64,000 nt of DNA from Tessaracoccus sp. OS52 (lineage in GTDB: Bacteria > Actinomycetota > Actinomycetes > Propionibacteriales > Propionibacteriaceae): assembly GCF_020687685.1 (NCBI RefSeq), contig NZ_JAJEWM010000004.1, positions 182,686-246,685 of the forward strand, given 5' to 3'. Below the pieces are notes generated by a model. It did no database searches, had not been told where the DNA came from, and was given only the letters and a program-made list of their open reading frames with translations. The stretch's first letter is position 1. Each line of letters opens with the position of its first letter. The translations under genes and the position numbers were made by a program. Of this stretch, positions 8,038-16,390 are shown in pieces.

Positions 8038-8161
8038 CGCCCACACCGCCATCCGTAAGCCCCCGGACCGCCGCCGAGTACGCGAACGATCTTCTTTCCT
8101 TTCGGGCCGCAGGCGTCGCCGCCGCACTAGTGTGAGCGCAAACCCAGGAGCGAAGGCGAAC

Positions 8162-9271
8162 ATGAGGATCGGCGTCCCACGCGAGGTCAAGAACAACGAG
8201 TACCGCGTCGCGCTGACGCCGGCCGGCGCCAACGAACTCGTCAGACACGGCCACCAGGTTGTCATCGAGGCTGGGGCGGGCGCCGGGTCGGCAATGCCCG
8301 ACGACGACTACCGCGCAGTGGGCGCGGAGGTCGCGGACGCTGCCGAGGCCTGGGGTTGCGAGCTGGTGTGCAAGGTCAAGGAGCCCGTCGAGGAGGAGTT
8401 CGGACGCCTGCGCGAGGGCCTCACCCTTTTCACCTTCCTGCATCTCGCGGCAGCTCCGGCGCTGGCAGATGCCCTGCTGGCGGCTGGCACCACCGCCGTC
8501 GCCTATGAGACCGTCCAGTTGCCCAGCGGTCAGCTTCCCCTGCTGTACCCGATGAGCGAGGTGGCGGGTTGTCTCGCCCCGCAGGTGGCGGCGTTCCACC
8601 TCACCTCCACCCAGGGCGGCCCCGGAAGGCTGCTGGGTGGTATCGGCGGGGTCCCCAACTCAAAGGTCGTCATCCTCGGCGCCGGCACCGCCGGGCAGAA
8701 CGCGGCCAACATCGCCCGTGGCATGTGCGCCGACGTCACCCTGCTGGACACGGACCTCGACAAGCTTCGCAACGCGTACTGGCGCTGGGAGGGATCCGTC
8801 CGGCAGCTCGCCTCGGACGACCTGACCATCCGTCGCGAGGTGCAGACCGCGGACGTCGTGATCGGGTCGGTGCTGGTGCCCGGCGGCCGGGCGCCCCGCC
8901 TGGTCACCAACGACATGGTGGCGCAGATGAAGCCGGGCTCGGTCCTGGTGGACATCGCCATCGACCAGGGCGGCTGCTTCGAGGACTCCCACCCGACGAC
9001 GCACGCGGACCCGACCTTCCAGGTCCACGGCTCCACGTTCTACTGCGTCACGAACATGCCCGGAGCGGTGCCGCACACCTCGACGATCGCCCTCACGAAC
9101 TCGACCACCCCATACATCCTGCGGCTCGCCGAACACGGCTGGCGGGATGCCATGCGAGGAAACCGCGCGCTTGCTCTCGGGCTCAACATCCATGCCGGAA
9201 ACGTCGTCAACCCGGCCGTGGCCGAGGCCCTGGGGCACGAGGCGCGACCGCTCGAGGACGCGCTCAGGTGA
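8162..9271 (+). CDS. ald: Alanine dehydrogenase
   Basis: A 369-residue L-alanine dehydrogenase (NAD-dependent interconversion of alanine with pyruvate and ammonium). It begins with the diagnostic MRIGVPREVKNNEYRVALTP. The NAD-binding glycine loop is GAGTAGQNAANIA near residue 174, and the substrate region KVKEPVEEEF and DIAIDQGGCFE are all present. The start was set at the MRIGVPRE methionine, which has an AGGAG site about 14 nt upstream; the frame is open a little further. No Tad-related role is expected: this gene and putA form an amino-acid catabolism insertion within the Tad locus. Its 124-nt upstream region has a TAGTGT element but no operator I can name. Confidence 0.97.
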   Translation: MRIGVPREVKNNEYRVALTPAGANELVRHGHQVVIEAGAGAGSAMPDDDYRAVGAEVADAAEAWGCELVCKVKEPVEEEFGRLREGLTLFTFLHLAAAPALADALLAAGTTAVAYETVQLPSGQLPLLYPMSEVAGCLAPQVAAFHLTSTQGGPGRLLGGIGGVPNSKVVILGAGTAGQNAANIARGMCADVTLLDTDLDKLRNAYWRWEGSVRQLASDDLTIRREVQTADVVIGSVLVPGGRAPRLVTNDMVAQMKPGSVLVDIAIDQGGCFEDSHPTTHADPTFQVHGSTFYCVTNMPGAVPHTSTIALTNSTTPYILRLAEHGWRDAMRGNRALALGLNIHAGNVVNPAVAEALGHEARPLEDALR

Positions 9272-9331
9272 CGGGCTGGCTGCACTCCCTGCCTGTTGAC
9301 GCCCAAGCCGTCCCACCAGGCGAGCGAGGAA

Positions 9332-12300
9332 TCACCTCTGCTTCTCCGGGGATACGTGACCGTAGCGGTGCAGCGTCCGGCTGACAGCCTGTTCGCGCAG
9401 TGCCGACAGCAACTCGCGGCGCCCGTTCGCCAGCACCGGACCGGTCAGCACCTCGACGCCGTGGGCCGCCAGCGCGTCGTGCAGGTGGTTCGCGTCCCCA
9501 AGACCTCGGACCCTCGTGCCCGGAACCGCGGTCCCGATCCAATCGGTGATCGGCTCCTCGGGCACCCGGCGCAACGGTGCGAGCTCATCGGCCAGCCGCT
9601 TGCCCTCGCCGGTGGTGGCCAGCAGTTCGTCCAGGTCCGCGGCCACCGACGGCGTGAGCGAGAGCCGCACCGTCGTGCCGGTCAGCCGCGCGGCCAGGAG
9701 CAGGCGCGCCAGCTCGACGAAGCGGGCGCCCTGCTCGCAGTGCACCACCAGCAGCGGCACCGGCCGGTAGCGGAACTCGTTCAGTTCACTGAGCAGACCG
9801 GCCGGGTCGTCCGCGATCCCCAGTTCGGTCTCCCAGGCGTGGGCGTCGCTGTGGATGGCTGCCTCCAGCCACTCAGCCTCCGCGGCGCCCGCCACCAGTG
9901 GCGCCAGCCGGTGGGCCAGCTCGCGCACCCGTGGCGGAGGAGTGCGGCGCAACTCGGGGAGGCCATCCGGTGCCCAGGTGCCGAGGCTCGCGACGTAGTT
10001 CGGGCCGCCCGCCTTGGCGCCCGGGCCGACCGAGGAGTCCTTCCAGCCCCCGAACGGCTGCCGTCCGACGATGGCACCGGTGGTGACCCGGTTCACGTAG
10101 GCGTTGCCCACCTCCACCTGGTCCAGCCACTGGGCGATCTCCTCCTCGTCGAGGCTGTGGAGGCCGCCCGTGAGGCCGAACCGGGTGGCGTTCTGAAGTT
10201 CGATGGCCTCGTTCAGGTCCTTGGCCGTCATCAGGCCCAGCACCGGCCCGAAGGCCTCCGTCTGGTGGAAGAACGAGCCGGGGCGCACACCGGTCTTGAC
10301 CCCCGGCCGCCAGAGCCGGCCCGTCTCGTCGAGCTGCGCCGGCTCCACCAGCCAGCGCTCCCCGGCATCGAGCTTCTTGAGGGCGCGCAGGAGCTTCCCG
10401 CGGGGAGGTGCGATGACGGGGCCGACGGTGGCGCCGAGGTCGTCCGGCCACCCCACGCGCAGTGAGGCGACGGCGTCGCGAAGCTGACGGAGGAACCTGC
10501 GCGACGTCGCCACCGACCCGACGAGGATCCCCAGCGATGCCGCCGAGCACTTCTGCCCCGCGTGGCCGAAGGCGGACCTGACCAGGTCCGCGACCGCCAG
10601 GTCCAGGTCCGCCGACGCCGTGATCACCAGCGCGTTCTTGCCCGAGGTCTCGGCCTGGACGCGCGGCCCGCCGTCGCGCCCGGTCCGCCAGGACTGGAAC
10701 AGCCGCGCCGTCTCGATGGCGCCGGTCAGGACCACGACGTCGACGTCCCGGTGTGAGACCAGAGCGCGTCCGGCCTCGCCCTCGCCCGAGCGCACCACCT
10801 GCAGCACGTCGTCGGGGACGCCGGCCGCCCACAGCGCCTCGACGGCGATCTCGGTGCAGCGCTCCACCCCGTGCGCCGGCTTGATGATCACCGACGAGCC
10901 CGCCGCCAGCGCGGCCAGCACCCCCCCGATCGGGATCGCGACCGGGAAGTTCCACGGCGGCGTCACCAGGGTGACCCGCGGTGGGGTGAAGGCGGCGCCG
11001 TCGGTCATCGGGCTCCGGGGCGCGAGGGCCTCGGCGGAATCGGCGTAGTAGCGGGCGAAGTCGACGGCCTCGCTGACCTCCGGGTCCGACTGGTCGATCG
11101 TCTTGCCGCCCTCGGCAGCCATCGCAGCCACCAGGTCGCCGCGGCGGGACTCGAGTTCGCGGGCAGCCTGGCGCAGGATCGCGGCCCGCTGCGACGGCGT
11201 CCGCGCGGCCCAGCCGGGCGCGGCGTCGCGGGCGGTGGCCACCACGCCGTCGACATCCTCTGGTGAGAGGAGGGGACTGGTCGGTTCGCCGGGGTCGCCG
11301 ATGATCACCTCACCGGCCCACTCGCGGGTGGCGGGGATGGCGGGATCGGAGTCGGGCTGGTTGGCGAAGTGGTCGCCCACCTCAGGACGCTCCGCGCTGC
11401 GCCTCGGGCCGAGCGGAGCGGAGTCCATCAGTGCCACCGACTCGCGGAAGAGCCGCTCCTGCCTGGCCATGGGTGAGTCAGGGCCGACGGTGTCGTTGAA
11501 GGCCGCGTGCAGGTAGTTCTGGGGTTGCGCGTTCTCCTCCAGGCGCCGCACCAGGTAGGCGACGGCGACGTCGAAGTCCGCGGGCGCCACGATGGGCGTG
11601 TAGAGAACCATGGAGCCGACGTCGCCGGCAACCACACGCGCTTGCGCGGGGGCCATGCCCTGCAGCATCTCCACGTCCAGGCGGTGCCCGACGCCACGAC
11701 GCTGCGCCAACAGATGCGCGAGCGCCACGTCGAACAGGTTGTGGCTGGCGACGCCAAGTCGGAGCACGTCGGTGGCGTCGGGACGCAGCGCCCGCTCCAC
11801 AAGGCGCAGGTAGTTGGCGTCGACGTCGACCTTGGACTCGTACGGCGCCTGCGCCCAGCCATGGACCTCGGCCTCGACCCGCTCCATGGCCAGGTTCGCG
11901 CCCTTGACGAGCCGGATCTTGATCTCGGCGTGACCGGCGGCCGCACGTCGCGTGGCGAAGCCGATGAGCCGCTCCAGCGCTGCCAGGGCGTCCGGGAGGT
12001 AGGCCTGCAGCACGATCCCGGCGCTCAGGTGCTCGAACTCGGGTTCGGTGAGGATGGTCTCGAAGACCGCCAGGGTGATGTCGAGGTCGCGGTACTCCTC
12101 CATGTCCAGGTTCACGAAGGACCGCGGGGTGCGTCGGTTCGCCGCCCGGAAGATCGGCCGTAGCCGCTCGACGACCCGCGTGGTGGTTCCCGCCGTGTCC
12201 CAGGTGGAGATCTGCGAGGCGAGCGAGGACACCTTGACCGAGACGTAGTCGACGTCGTCGCGATCCAGGAGCGCGACGATGCGCCGGGCCCGGGACGCGG

Positions 12301-12784
12301 CCTCGGCCTCCCCGAGCACAGCCTCGCCCAGGAGGTTCACGTTGAGCCTGAAACCGTCCTGGCGGGCGGCAGCGAGGTGGCGACGCAGGGCAGGGTCCCG
12401 GGCATCGACCACCAGATGCCCCACCAGTTGCCGCAGCCGACGGCGCGCCAGTGGCACCACCACGCGGGGCGCCAACGGGGCCACCCGGGAACCGGCCCGC
12501 AGGAGCAGCCGGTCGAGCCGCCCCAGGAAGCGGACCCCTCCCGAGCCGAGTCCTGCCAACGCCTTCGCCGCGGCGCGCGGGTCCTCGGGCCGGGCCACCT
12601 CGTCCACGAACTTCACGGCCAGCGCCAGTCCGGCCTCGTCGGCCAGCAGCCGCGCGAGTTGCTCCCCGGTGGCCCGCTCCAAAGCCGTTTCCTGCGCTGT
12701 TGCCCGTTCCCGCCAGCGTGTGGCCAGGTCGATGGCGTCGTCGACCAGCGGCGCCACCGCGGCCGATCCCTCGGTGAACTCCAT
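9332..12784 (-). CDS. putA: Bifunctional proline dehydrogenase / P5C dehydrogenase
   Basis: A 1150-residue bifunctional enzyme converting proline to glutamate. The N-terminal FAD-dependent proline dehydrogenase barrel covers about 80-450, with DYVSVKVSSLASQI at 179-192, IRLVKGANLAMERVE at 290-304 and the C-terminal VRRLEENAQPQNYLHAAF. The aldehyde dehydrogenase domain follows from about 490. It has PWNFPVAIP (610-618), the general-base glutamate in AETSGKNA (E712) and the nucleophile in GQKCSAAS (C745). About 150 extra residues at the C-terminus form the usual trailing domain of long PutA proteins. There is no N-terminal ribbon-helix-helix DNA-binding domain, so it is not self-regulating. It converges with ald. 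Confidence 0.96.
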   Translation of the reverse strand: MEFTEGSAAVAPLVDDAIDLATRWRERATAQETALERATGEQLARLLADEAGLALAVKFVDEVARPEDPRAAAKALAGLGSGGVRFLGRLDRLLLRAGSRVAPLAPRVVVPLARRRLRQLVGHLVVDARDPALRRHLAAARQDGFRLNVNLLGEAVLGEAEAASRARRIVALLDRDDVDYVSVKVSSLASQISTWDTAGTTTRVVERLRPIFRAANRRTPRSFVNLDMEEYRDLDITLAVFETILTEPEFEHLSAGIVLQAYLPDALAALERLIGFATRRAAAGHAEIKIRLVKGANLAMERVEAEVHGWAQAPYESKVDVDANYLRLVERALRPDATDVLRLGVASHNLFDVALAHLLAQRRGVGHRLDVEMLQGMAPAQARVVAGDVGSMVLYTPIVAPADFDVAVAYLVRRLEENAQPQNYLHAAFNDTVGPDSPMARQERLFRESVALMDSAPLGPRRSAERPEVGDHFANQPDSDPAIPATREWAGEVIIGDPGEPTSPLLSPEDVDGVVATARDAAPGWAARTPSQRAAILRQAARELESRRGDLVAAMAAEGGKTIDQSDPEVSEAVDFARYYADSAEALAPRSPMTDGAAFTPPRVTLVTPPWNFPVAIPIGGVLAALAAGSSVIIKPAHGVERCTEIAVEALWAAGVPDDVLQVVRSGEGEAGRALVSHRDVDVVVLTGAIETARLFQSWRTGRDGGPRVQAETSGKNALVITASADLDLAVADLVRSAFGHAGQKCSAASLGILVGSVATSRRFLRQLRDAVASLRVGWPDDLGATVGPVIAPPRGKLLRALKKLDAGERWLVEPAQLDETGRLWRPGVKTGVRPGSFFHQTEAFGPVLGLMTAKDLNEAIELQNATRFGLTGGLHSLDEEEIAQWLDQVEVGNAYVNRVTTGAIVGRQPFGGWKDSSVGPGAKAGGPNYVASLGTWAPDGLPELRRTPPPRVRELAHRLAPLVAGAAEAEWLEAAIHSDAHAWETELGIADDPAGLLSELNEFRYRPVPLLVVHCEQGARFVELARLLLAARLTGTTVRLSLTPSVAADLDELLATTGEGKRLADELAPLRRVPEEPITDWIGTAVPGTRVRGLGDANHLHDALAAHGVEVLTGPVLANGRRELLSALREQAVSRTLHRYGHVSPEKQR

Positions 12785-12810
12785 GGCCCCAGTCTGGCCC
12801 GTCGGTGCGT

Positions 12811-12922
12811 GGGTGTCTGGCGGGGGTGCGAATCGGCTACGCAAACTCGGCGTGTCATGGACGGGAGGCGTCCACGACACGCCGAGTTCGCGTCCTGGAA
12901 TCCCACCCCCCCGGACACCCCA
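12811..12922. repeat. Nested palindromic element between putA and the helicase gene
   Basis: The core is a near-perfect inverted repeat. The left arm 12844-12862 and right arm 12870-12888 are each 19 nt, differ at one position that can still form a G-U pair, and enclose a 7-nt loop. Around it lies a second, imperfect inverted repeat: GGGTGTCTGGCGGGGGTG at 12811-12828 against the complement of about 12903-12922. The element fills most of the divergent gap. It could be a REP-like element or a bidirectional barrier. It has no gene inside. Confidence 0.75.
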
Positions 12923-12973
12923 CCGCTCGCAGCAGCGCGGGAGGGTGTCTGATTGGGATGGCAGAGTGGGTTC

Positions 12974-15220
12974 GTGAACTGGGACTGGGTGCTCGAGCGC
13001 GACGAGGTGGTCGCGCTGCGCCGTCGGGAAGCCAGTGCGGGAGAGGCTGGTGAGTGGCCGCAGTGGCTGCCCCCGGAGACGGTGACGAGTATCCAGGCGG
13101 TGGGCATCCAGCGTCCCTGGCGGCACCAGAGCGAGTTCGCGGAGTTCGCCTTCGCCGGGCGCCACAGCGCCATTGTCACGCCGACGGGTTCGGGCAAGTC
13201 GCTGGCCTACCTGATGCCGGTGCTGGCCGCCACCACCGAAGGCAGGTTCGGTTGGGAACTCCCGGAGGCCCGCAGCTTCACCAAACCACGCCACACGGCC
13301 CTTTACCTGGCGCCCACGAAGGCACTCGCCCACGACCAGTTCCGTGCCGCGCGCGCCCTCGGGCCGGCCGGGTGGCGCGTCGGCACGCTCGACGGTGACT
13401 CCGACGTCGCTGAGCGCCGGTTCGCACGGGAGCACGCGAGCCTCGTGCTGTCGAACCCGGACATGCTGCACTTCTCGGTGCTGGCAAACCACCAGAAATG
13501 GGCGCGGTTCCTGGCCGGGCTGCGCTACGTCGTGGTGGACGAGGCACACCGCTACCAAGGGGTCTTCGGTGCCCACGTCTCGGCGGTGCTGAGGCGCCTG
13601 CGCCGCCTGTGCGCCCTTTATGGCACCAATCCCACGATGCTGCTGTCGTCGGCCACGGCCCCGAACGCCGCCGAGTTCGGGGGTGCGCTGATCGGGGAGG
13701 AGCGTGTCGAGGTGGTTGACTCAGCCACCGCGCCGACGGCGGCCCGCACCGTCGCGCTCTGGCAGCCGGTTGGTTCACTCAACCACGACACTGCGGCACT
13801 GCTCGCGGGTCTGTCCGACGACGGCGCGCAGACCCTGGCGTTCGTGCCGTCCCGGGCGGGGGCCGAGCTCGTCGCCGTCGCGGCGCAGGAACAGGCGGTG
13901 CAGCCGGAGCGGATCGCCTCCTACCGGGCCGGCTACCTCGCGTCGGACCGGCGGGCACTGGAGGCGGCGCTGCAGTCGGGGGAACTGCGTGGGCTCGCGA
14001 CCACCAACGCGCTCGAACTGGGCGTCGACGTCTCCGGGGTGGAGGCGGTCCTGGTCTCCGGCTACCCGGGCAAACTCTCGTCGTTCTGGCAGCAGGCGGG
14101 CCGCGCCGGGCGGGCCGGGCAGGACTCCCTCGTGGTGCTGCTGGCCCGGGAGAACCCCTTGGACACCTACCTCCTCGCGCACCCGGAGCTGATCTTCGAC
14201 GCCCCCGTCGAGCACGCGGTCTGCCACCCGGAGAACCCACACGTGCTCGGGCCGCACCTGGCCGCTGCGGCGCAGGAACACCCGCTGACAACGGAGGATG
14301 AGCGCTGGTTCGGACCCGCGACGATGCCTTTGGTGGAGCAGTTGACCGCCCAGGGCGTGCTGCGCGACCGCGGCGGGCGCTGGTTCTGGACCCGGCCGGA
14401 CCGCGCCGTCGACTTCATCAACCTGCGCGCCACCGGGCCCGCCCCCATCGAGATCATCGAACGCGAGACGGGCCGCGTCCTCGGGGTCGTCAGCGACGAG
14501 GCCGCCGACCGCACCGTTCACCCGGACGCCGTCTACCTGCACCAGGGCGAGACCTGGACGGTCACGGCGCTGGACAGGCACGAGAACCAGGCACTGGTCA
14601 CGGCTGTGCGGCCGCACTACTACACACAGGCCCAGTCCACCTTCGACATCGAGGTACTCCGACACATCCAGCGCCGGCCACTGGGCATCTCCGAGGCCAG
14701 CTTCGGCGACGTGCTCATCACCTCGCAGGTGACGGGGTATCTCCGTCGCGACGAGGTCACCCACGATGTGCTCGACGCCTCCGAGCTGGACATGCCCAAG
14801 CGCCAGCTGCGCACCCAGGCGGTGTGGTGGACGGTTCCCCTGGAACTGGAGCGTCTCCTGCGTTGGCCGGCGCTGCGGATGGGTGCTGCGGCCCACGCCA
14901 TGGAGCACACGGCGATCGGGCTGTTGCCGGTGTTCGCGCCCTGTGACCGCTGGGACATCGGCGGCGTCAGCACCGCCGCCCACCCGGACACCGGACTTGC
15001 CACCATCTTCGTCCACGACGGGATGGCCGGCGGCTCCGGGTTCGCGGCGCGGGGGTTCGAGGTGGTCGACGGCTGGCTCGCGGCCACGCTGGAGCGCCTG
15101 GAGACCTGTGACTGCGACGACGGCTGCCCGGCCTGCGTGGTCTCGCCCAAGTGCGGCAACGCCAATCAGGTCCTCGACAAGGCTGACGCCCGCGCCCTGC
15201 TCCGCGCACTTCTCGGCTGA
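12974..15220 (+). CDS. DEAD/DEAH-box helicase with DUF1998 C-terminus (YprA/MrfA-like)
   Basis: A 748-residue superfamily 2 helicase. Walker A is TPTGSGKS (about 70-77), the DEAH box is VVDEAHRYQG (about 186-195), motif III is LLSSATAPN, and motif VI is QQAGRAGRAGQ. The C-terminal DUF1998/MrfB-type region ends in a cysteine cluster CDCDDGCPACVVSPKCG near 710-726, probably zinc-binding. Relatives (Bacillus MrfA) act in repair of mitomycin-type damage; the mycobacterial orthologue Rv3649 also sits beside the Tad genes. GTG 12974 is preferred (VNWDWVLERDE); a TTG at 12953 is possible. Confidence 0.92.
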   Translation: MNWDWVLERDEVVALRRREASAGEAGEWPQWLPPETVTSIQAVGIQRPWRHQSEFAEFAFAGRHSAIVTPTGSGKSLAYLMPVLAATTEGRFGWELPEARSFTKPRHTALYLAPTKALAHDQFRAARALGPAGWRVGTLDGDSDVAERRFAREHASLVLSNPDMLHFSVLANHQKWARFLAGLRYVVVDEAHRYQGVFGAHVSAVLRRLRRLCALYGTNPTMLLSSATAPNAAEFGGALIGEERVEVVDSATAPTAARTVALWQPVGSLNHDTAALLAGLSDDGAQTLAFVPSRAGAELVAVAAQEQAVQPERIASYRAGYLASDRRALEAALQSGELRGLATTNALELGVDVSGVEAVLVSGYPGKLSSFWQQAGRAGRAGQDSLVVLLARENPLDTYLLAHPELIFDAPVEHAVCHPENPHVLGPHLAAAAQEHPLTTEDERWFGPATMPLVEQLTAQGVLRDRGGRWFWTRPDRAVDFINLRATGPAPIEIIERETGRVLGVVSDEAADRTVHPDAVYLHQGETWTVTALDRHENQALVTAVRPHYYTQAQSTFDIEVLRHIQRRPLGISEASFGDVLITSQVTGYLRRDEVTHDVLDASELDMPKRQLRTQAVWWTVPLELERLLRWPALRMGAAAHAMEHTAIGLLPVFAPCDRWDIGGVSTAAHPDTGLATIFVHDGMAGGSGFAARGFEVVDGWLAATLERLETCDCDDGCPACVVSPKCGNANQVLDKADARALLRALLG

Positions 15221-15240
15221 TCAGCCGCTCCCAGGCCGAG

Positions 15241-15294
15241 TTCTCCACAGGGAGAAAGTCACCTGACGGATGGCGCTGCGCCGCAACCAGAGTG
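15241..15294 (+). promoter_or_regulatory. Tripartite promoter copy B, upstream of the pilin operon
   Basis: Box 1 TTCTCCACA (15241-15249), 14 nt, box 2 TGACG (15264-15268), 17 nt, box 3 ACCAGAGTG (15286-15294). Here the coding start (15346) is about 50 nt further on with a normal GAAAGGG ribosome-binding site, so this copy has a leader, unlike the other three. It lets the displaced pilin half of the Tad locus share control with ssd-tadABC. Confidence 0.72.
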
Positions 15295-15345
15295 TTGGGC
15301 AGATCGGGTGATGGGCACCTGATCATCCGGTGAAAGGGCAAGACA

Positions 15346-15612
15346 ATGAGCATTTCCAGCCAGGCCGCGCAGGCCATGGAAACCAACCTGGCCGACGACG
15401 CCGTCGCGGCCGACTGCGAGCTCGAGGTGTCGCCGCACAGGGGACGTGTCCGCCGCCTCGCAGAGCGTGGTCTGACCACCATCGAGTACGCGATCGGTCT
15501 CGTGGCCGCCGCCACGGCCGCGCTCGTGCTGCTGCGCATCTTCAACGACAACGCCTTCTTCCAGGCGCTGTTCGACTGGGTGCTCGGCGTCTTCAAGCTG
15601 ATGACCTCGTGA
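15346..15612 (+). CDS. Flp-type pilin, DUF4244 family
   Basis: An 88-residue prepilin. A hydrophilic, partly acidic leader of about 42 residues ends in ERG; the mature part begins LTTIEYAIGLVAAATAALVL, with the glutamate at position +5 and the hydrophobic pilin helix. A glycine immediately before the cut is what prepilin peptidases recognise. The product is expected to be the major Flp pilin. A GAAAGGG site precedes the ATG. The leader is long for a Flp pilin. No prepilin peptidase (TadV) is present in the window. Confidence 0.85.
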   Translation: MSISSQAAQAMETNLADDAVAADCELEVSPHRGRVRRLAERGLTTIEYAIGLVAAATAALVLLRIFNDNAFFQALFDWVLGVFKLMTS

Positions 15613-16010
15613 ACGTGCGGCCCGGGGCGGCGCCGGGGGGCGCCGCTCCGCGCCGTCGGCCGGTGGGTGGTCGGCGGGGCGAGCGGGGCATGGTGACGGT
15701 TGAACTGGCGGTCGGCTTCGTGACCACCACCGTCCTCGCCGCTGTGTTGCTGGGGTTGGTGATGCTTGGCGTCGCGCAGGCGGCCTGCGCGCGCACCAGC
15801 TCAGAGGTGGCACGGCAGCTGGCTCGCGGGGACCAGGCCGCGGCGGAGCGCGCGCAGCAGGAGGCGCCCGAAGGTGCCCGGGTGGAGGCCGATGACGTGG
15901 GGGACGGGGTCGAGGTCAGCGTCACCACTCCGGTGGATGTGTTCCGGATGGGAGTCATCCAGGTGAGTGCGACGTCGTGGGCGCGCTACGAGGGGGGCGT
16001 GGCACCATGA
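15609..16010 (+). CDS. TadE-like pseudopilin
   Basis: A 133-residue TadE-family protein. After a proline/arginine-rich N-terminus comes RGMVTVELAVGFVTTTVLAAVLLGLVMLG: the pseudopilin cleavage site and single membrane helix (about 27-55). A short extracytoplasmic domain with VEVSVTTPVDVF follows. The GTG at 15609 overlaps the pilin stop, and the end overlaps the next start (ATGA). TadE-type minor pilins are needed for Flp pilus assembly. Confidence 0.85.
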   Translation: MNVRPGAAPGGAAPRRRPVGGRRGERGMVTVELAVGFVTTTVLAAVLLGLVMLGVAQAACARTSSEVARQLARGDQAAAERAQQEAPEGARVEADDVGDGVEVSVTTPVDVFRMGVIQVSATSWARYEGGVAP

Positions 16011-16381
16011 CCGGACGCTCGCGCAGGCACACGGACGAGCGCGGCGTGGGCACCGTGCTGACCGCCGCGGTGGCCATGGTCCTGGTCGTCGTCACGTCGG
16101 CCGCTTGCACCGTCGTGGCTTGGCTGGCGACTGTCAGCGACGCCCAGGACGCAGCCGACGCGGCCGCACTGGCCGGTGCATCAGCGATGGCAGAGGGCCT
16201 GGATGGCTGCGACGCGGCCACCCTGGCCGCGCGCTTCAACCACGCGGCGGTCACCGAGTGCGAGGTCCGGGGGGACCATCGGGGCTTCGTGGTGGAACTG
16301 GACGTGAAGATGGCGCTGCACCCGAAGGTGCCGGGTTTCCCGGAGGAGGTGGTGCGCACCGCTGCGGCGGGAACGGCCTAG
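16007..16381 (+). CDS. TadG/Rv3654c-like protein ('helicase/secretion neighbourhood')
   Basis: A 124-residue protein with a basic N-terminus, ERGVGTVLTAAVAMVLVVVTSAACTVVAWL as the membrane segment (about 11-42), and then SDAQDAADAAALAGASAMA, the signature of TadG-like proteins with the DAADAAALAGA helix. It is the last gene of the pilin operon. It overlaps tadE by 4 nt. Its stop codon TAG is part of a TAGGGT element placed 6 nt before the next gene. Confidence 0.82.
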   Translation: MTGRSRRHTDERGVGTVLTAAVAMVLVVVTSAACTVVAWLATVSDAQDAADAAALAGASAMAEGLDGCDAATLAARFNHAAVTECEVRGDHRGFVVELDVKMALHPKVPGFPEEVVRTAAAGTA

Positions 16382-16390
16382 GGTGTCGCC

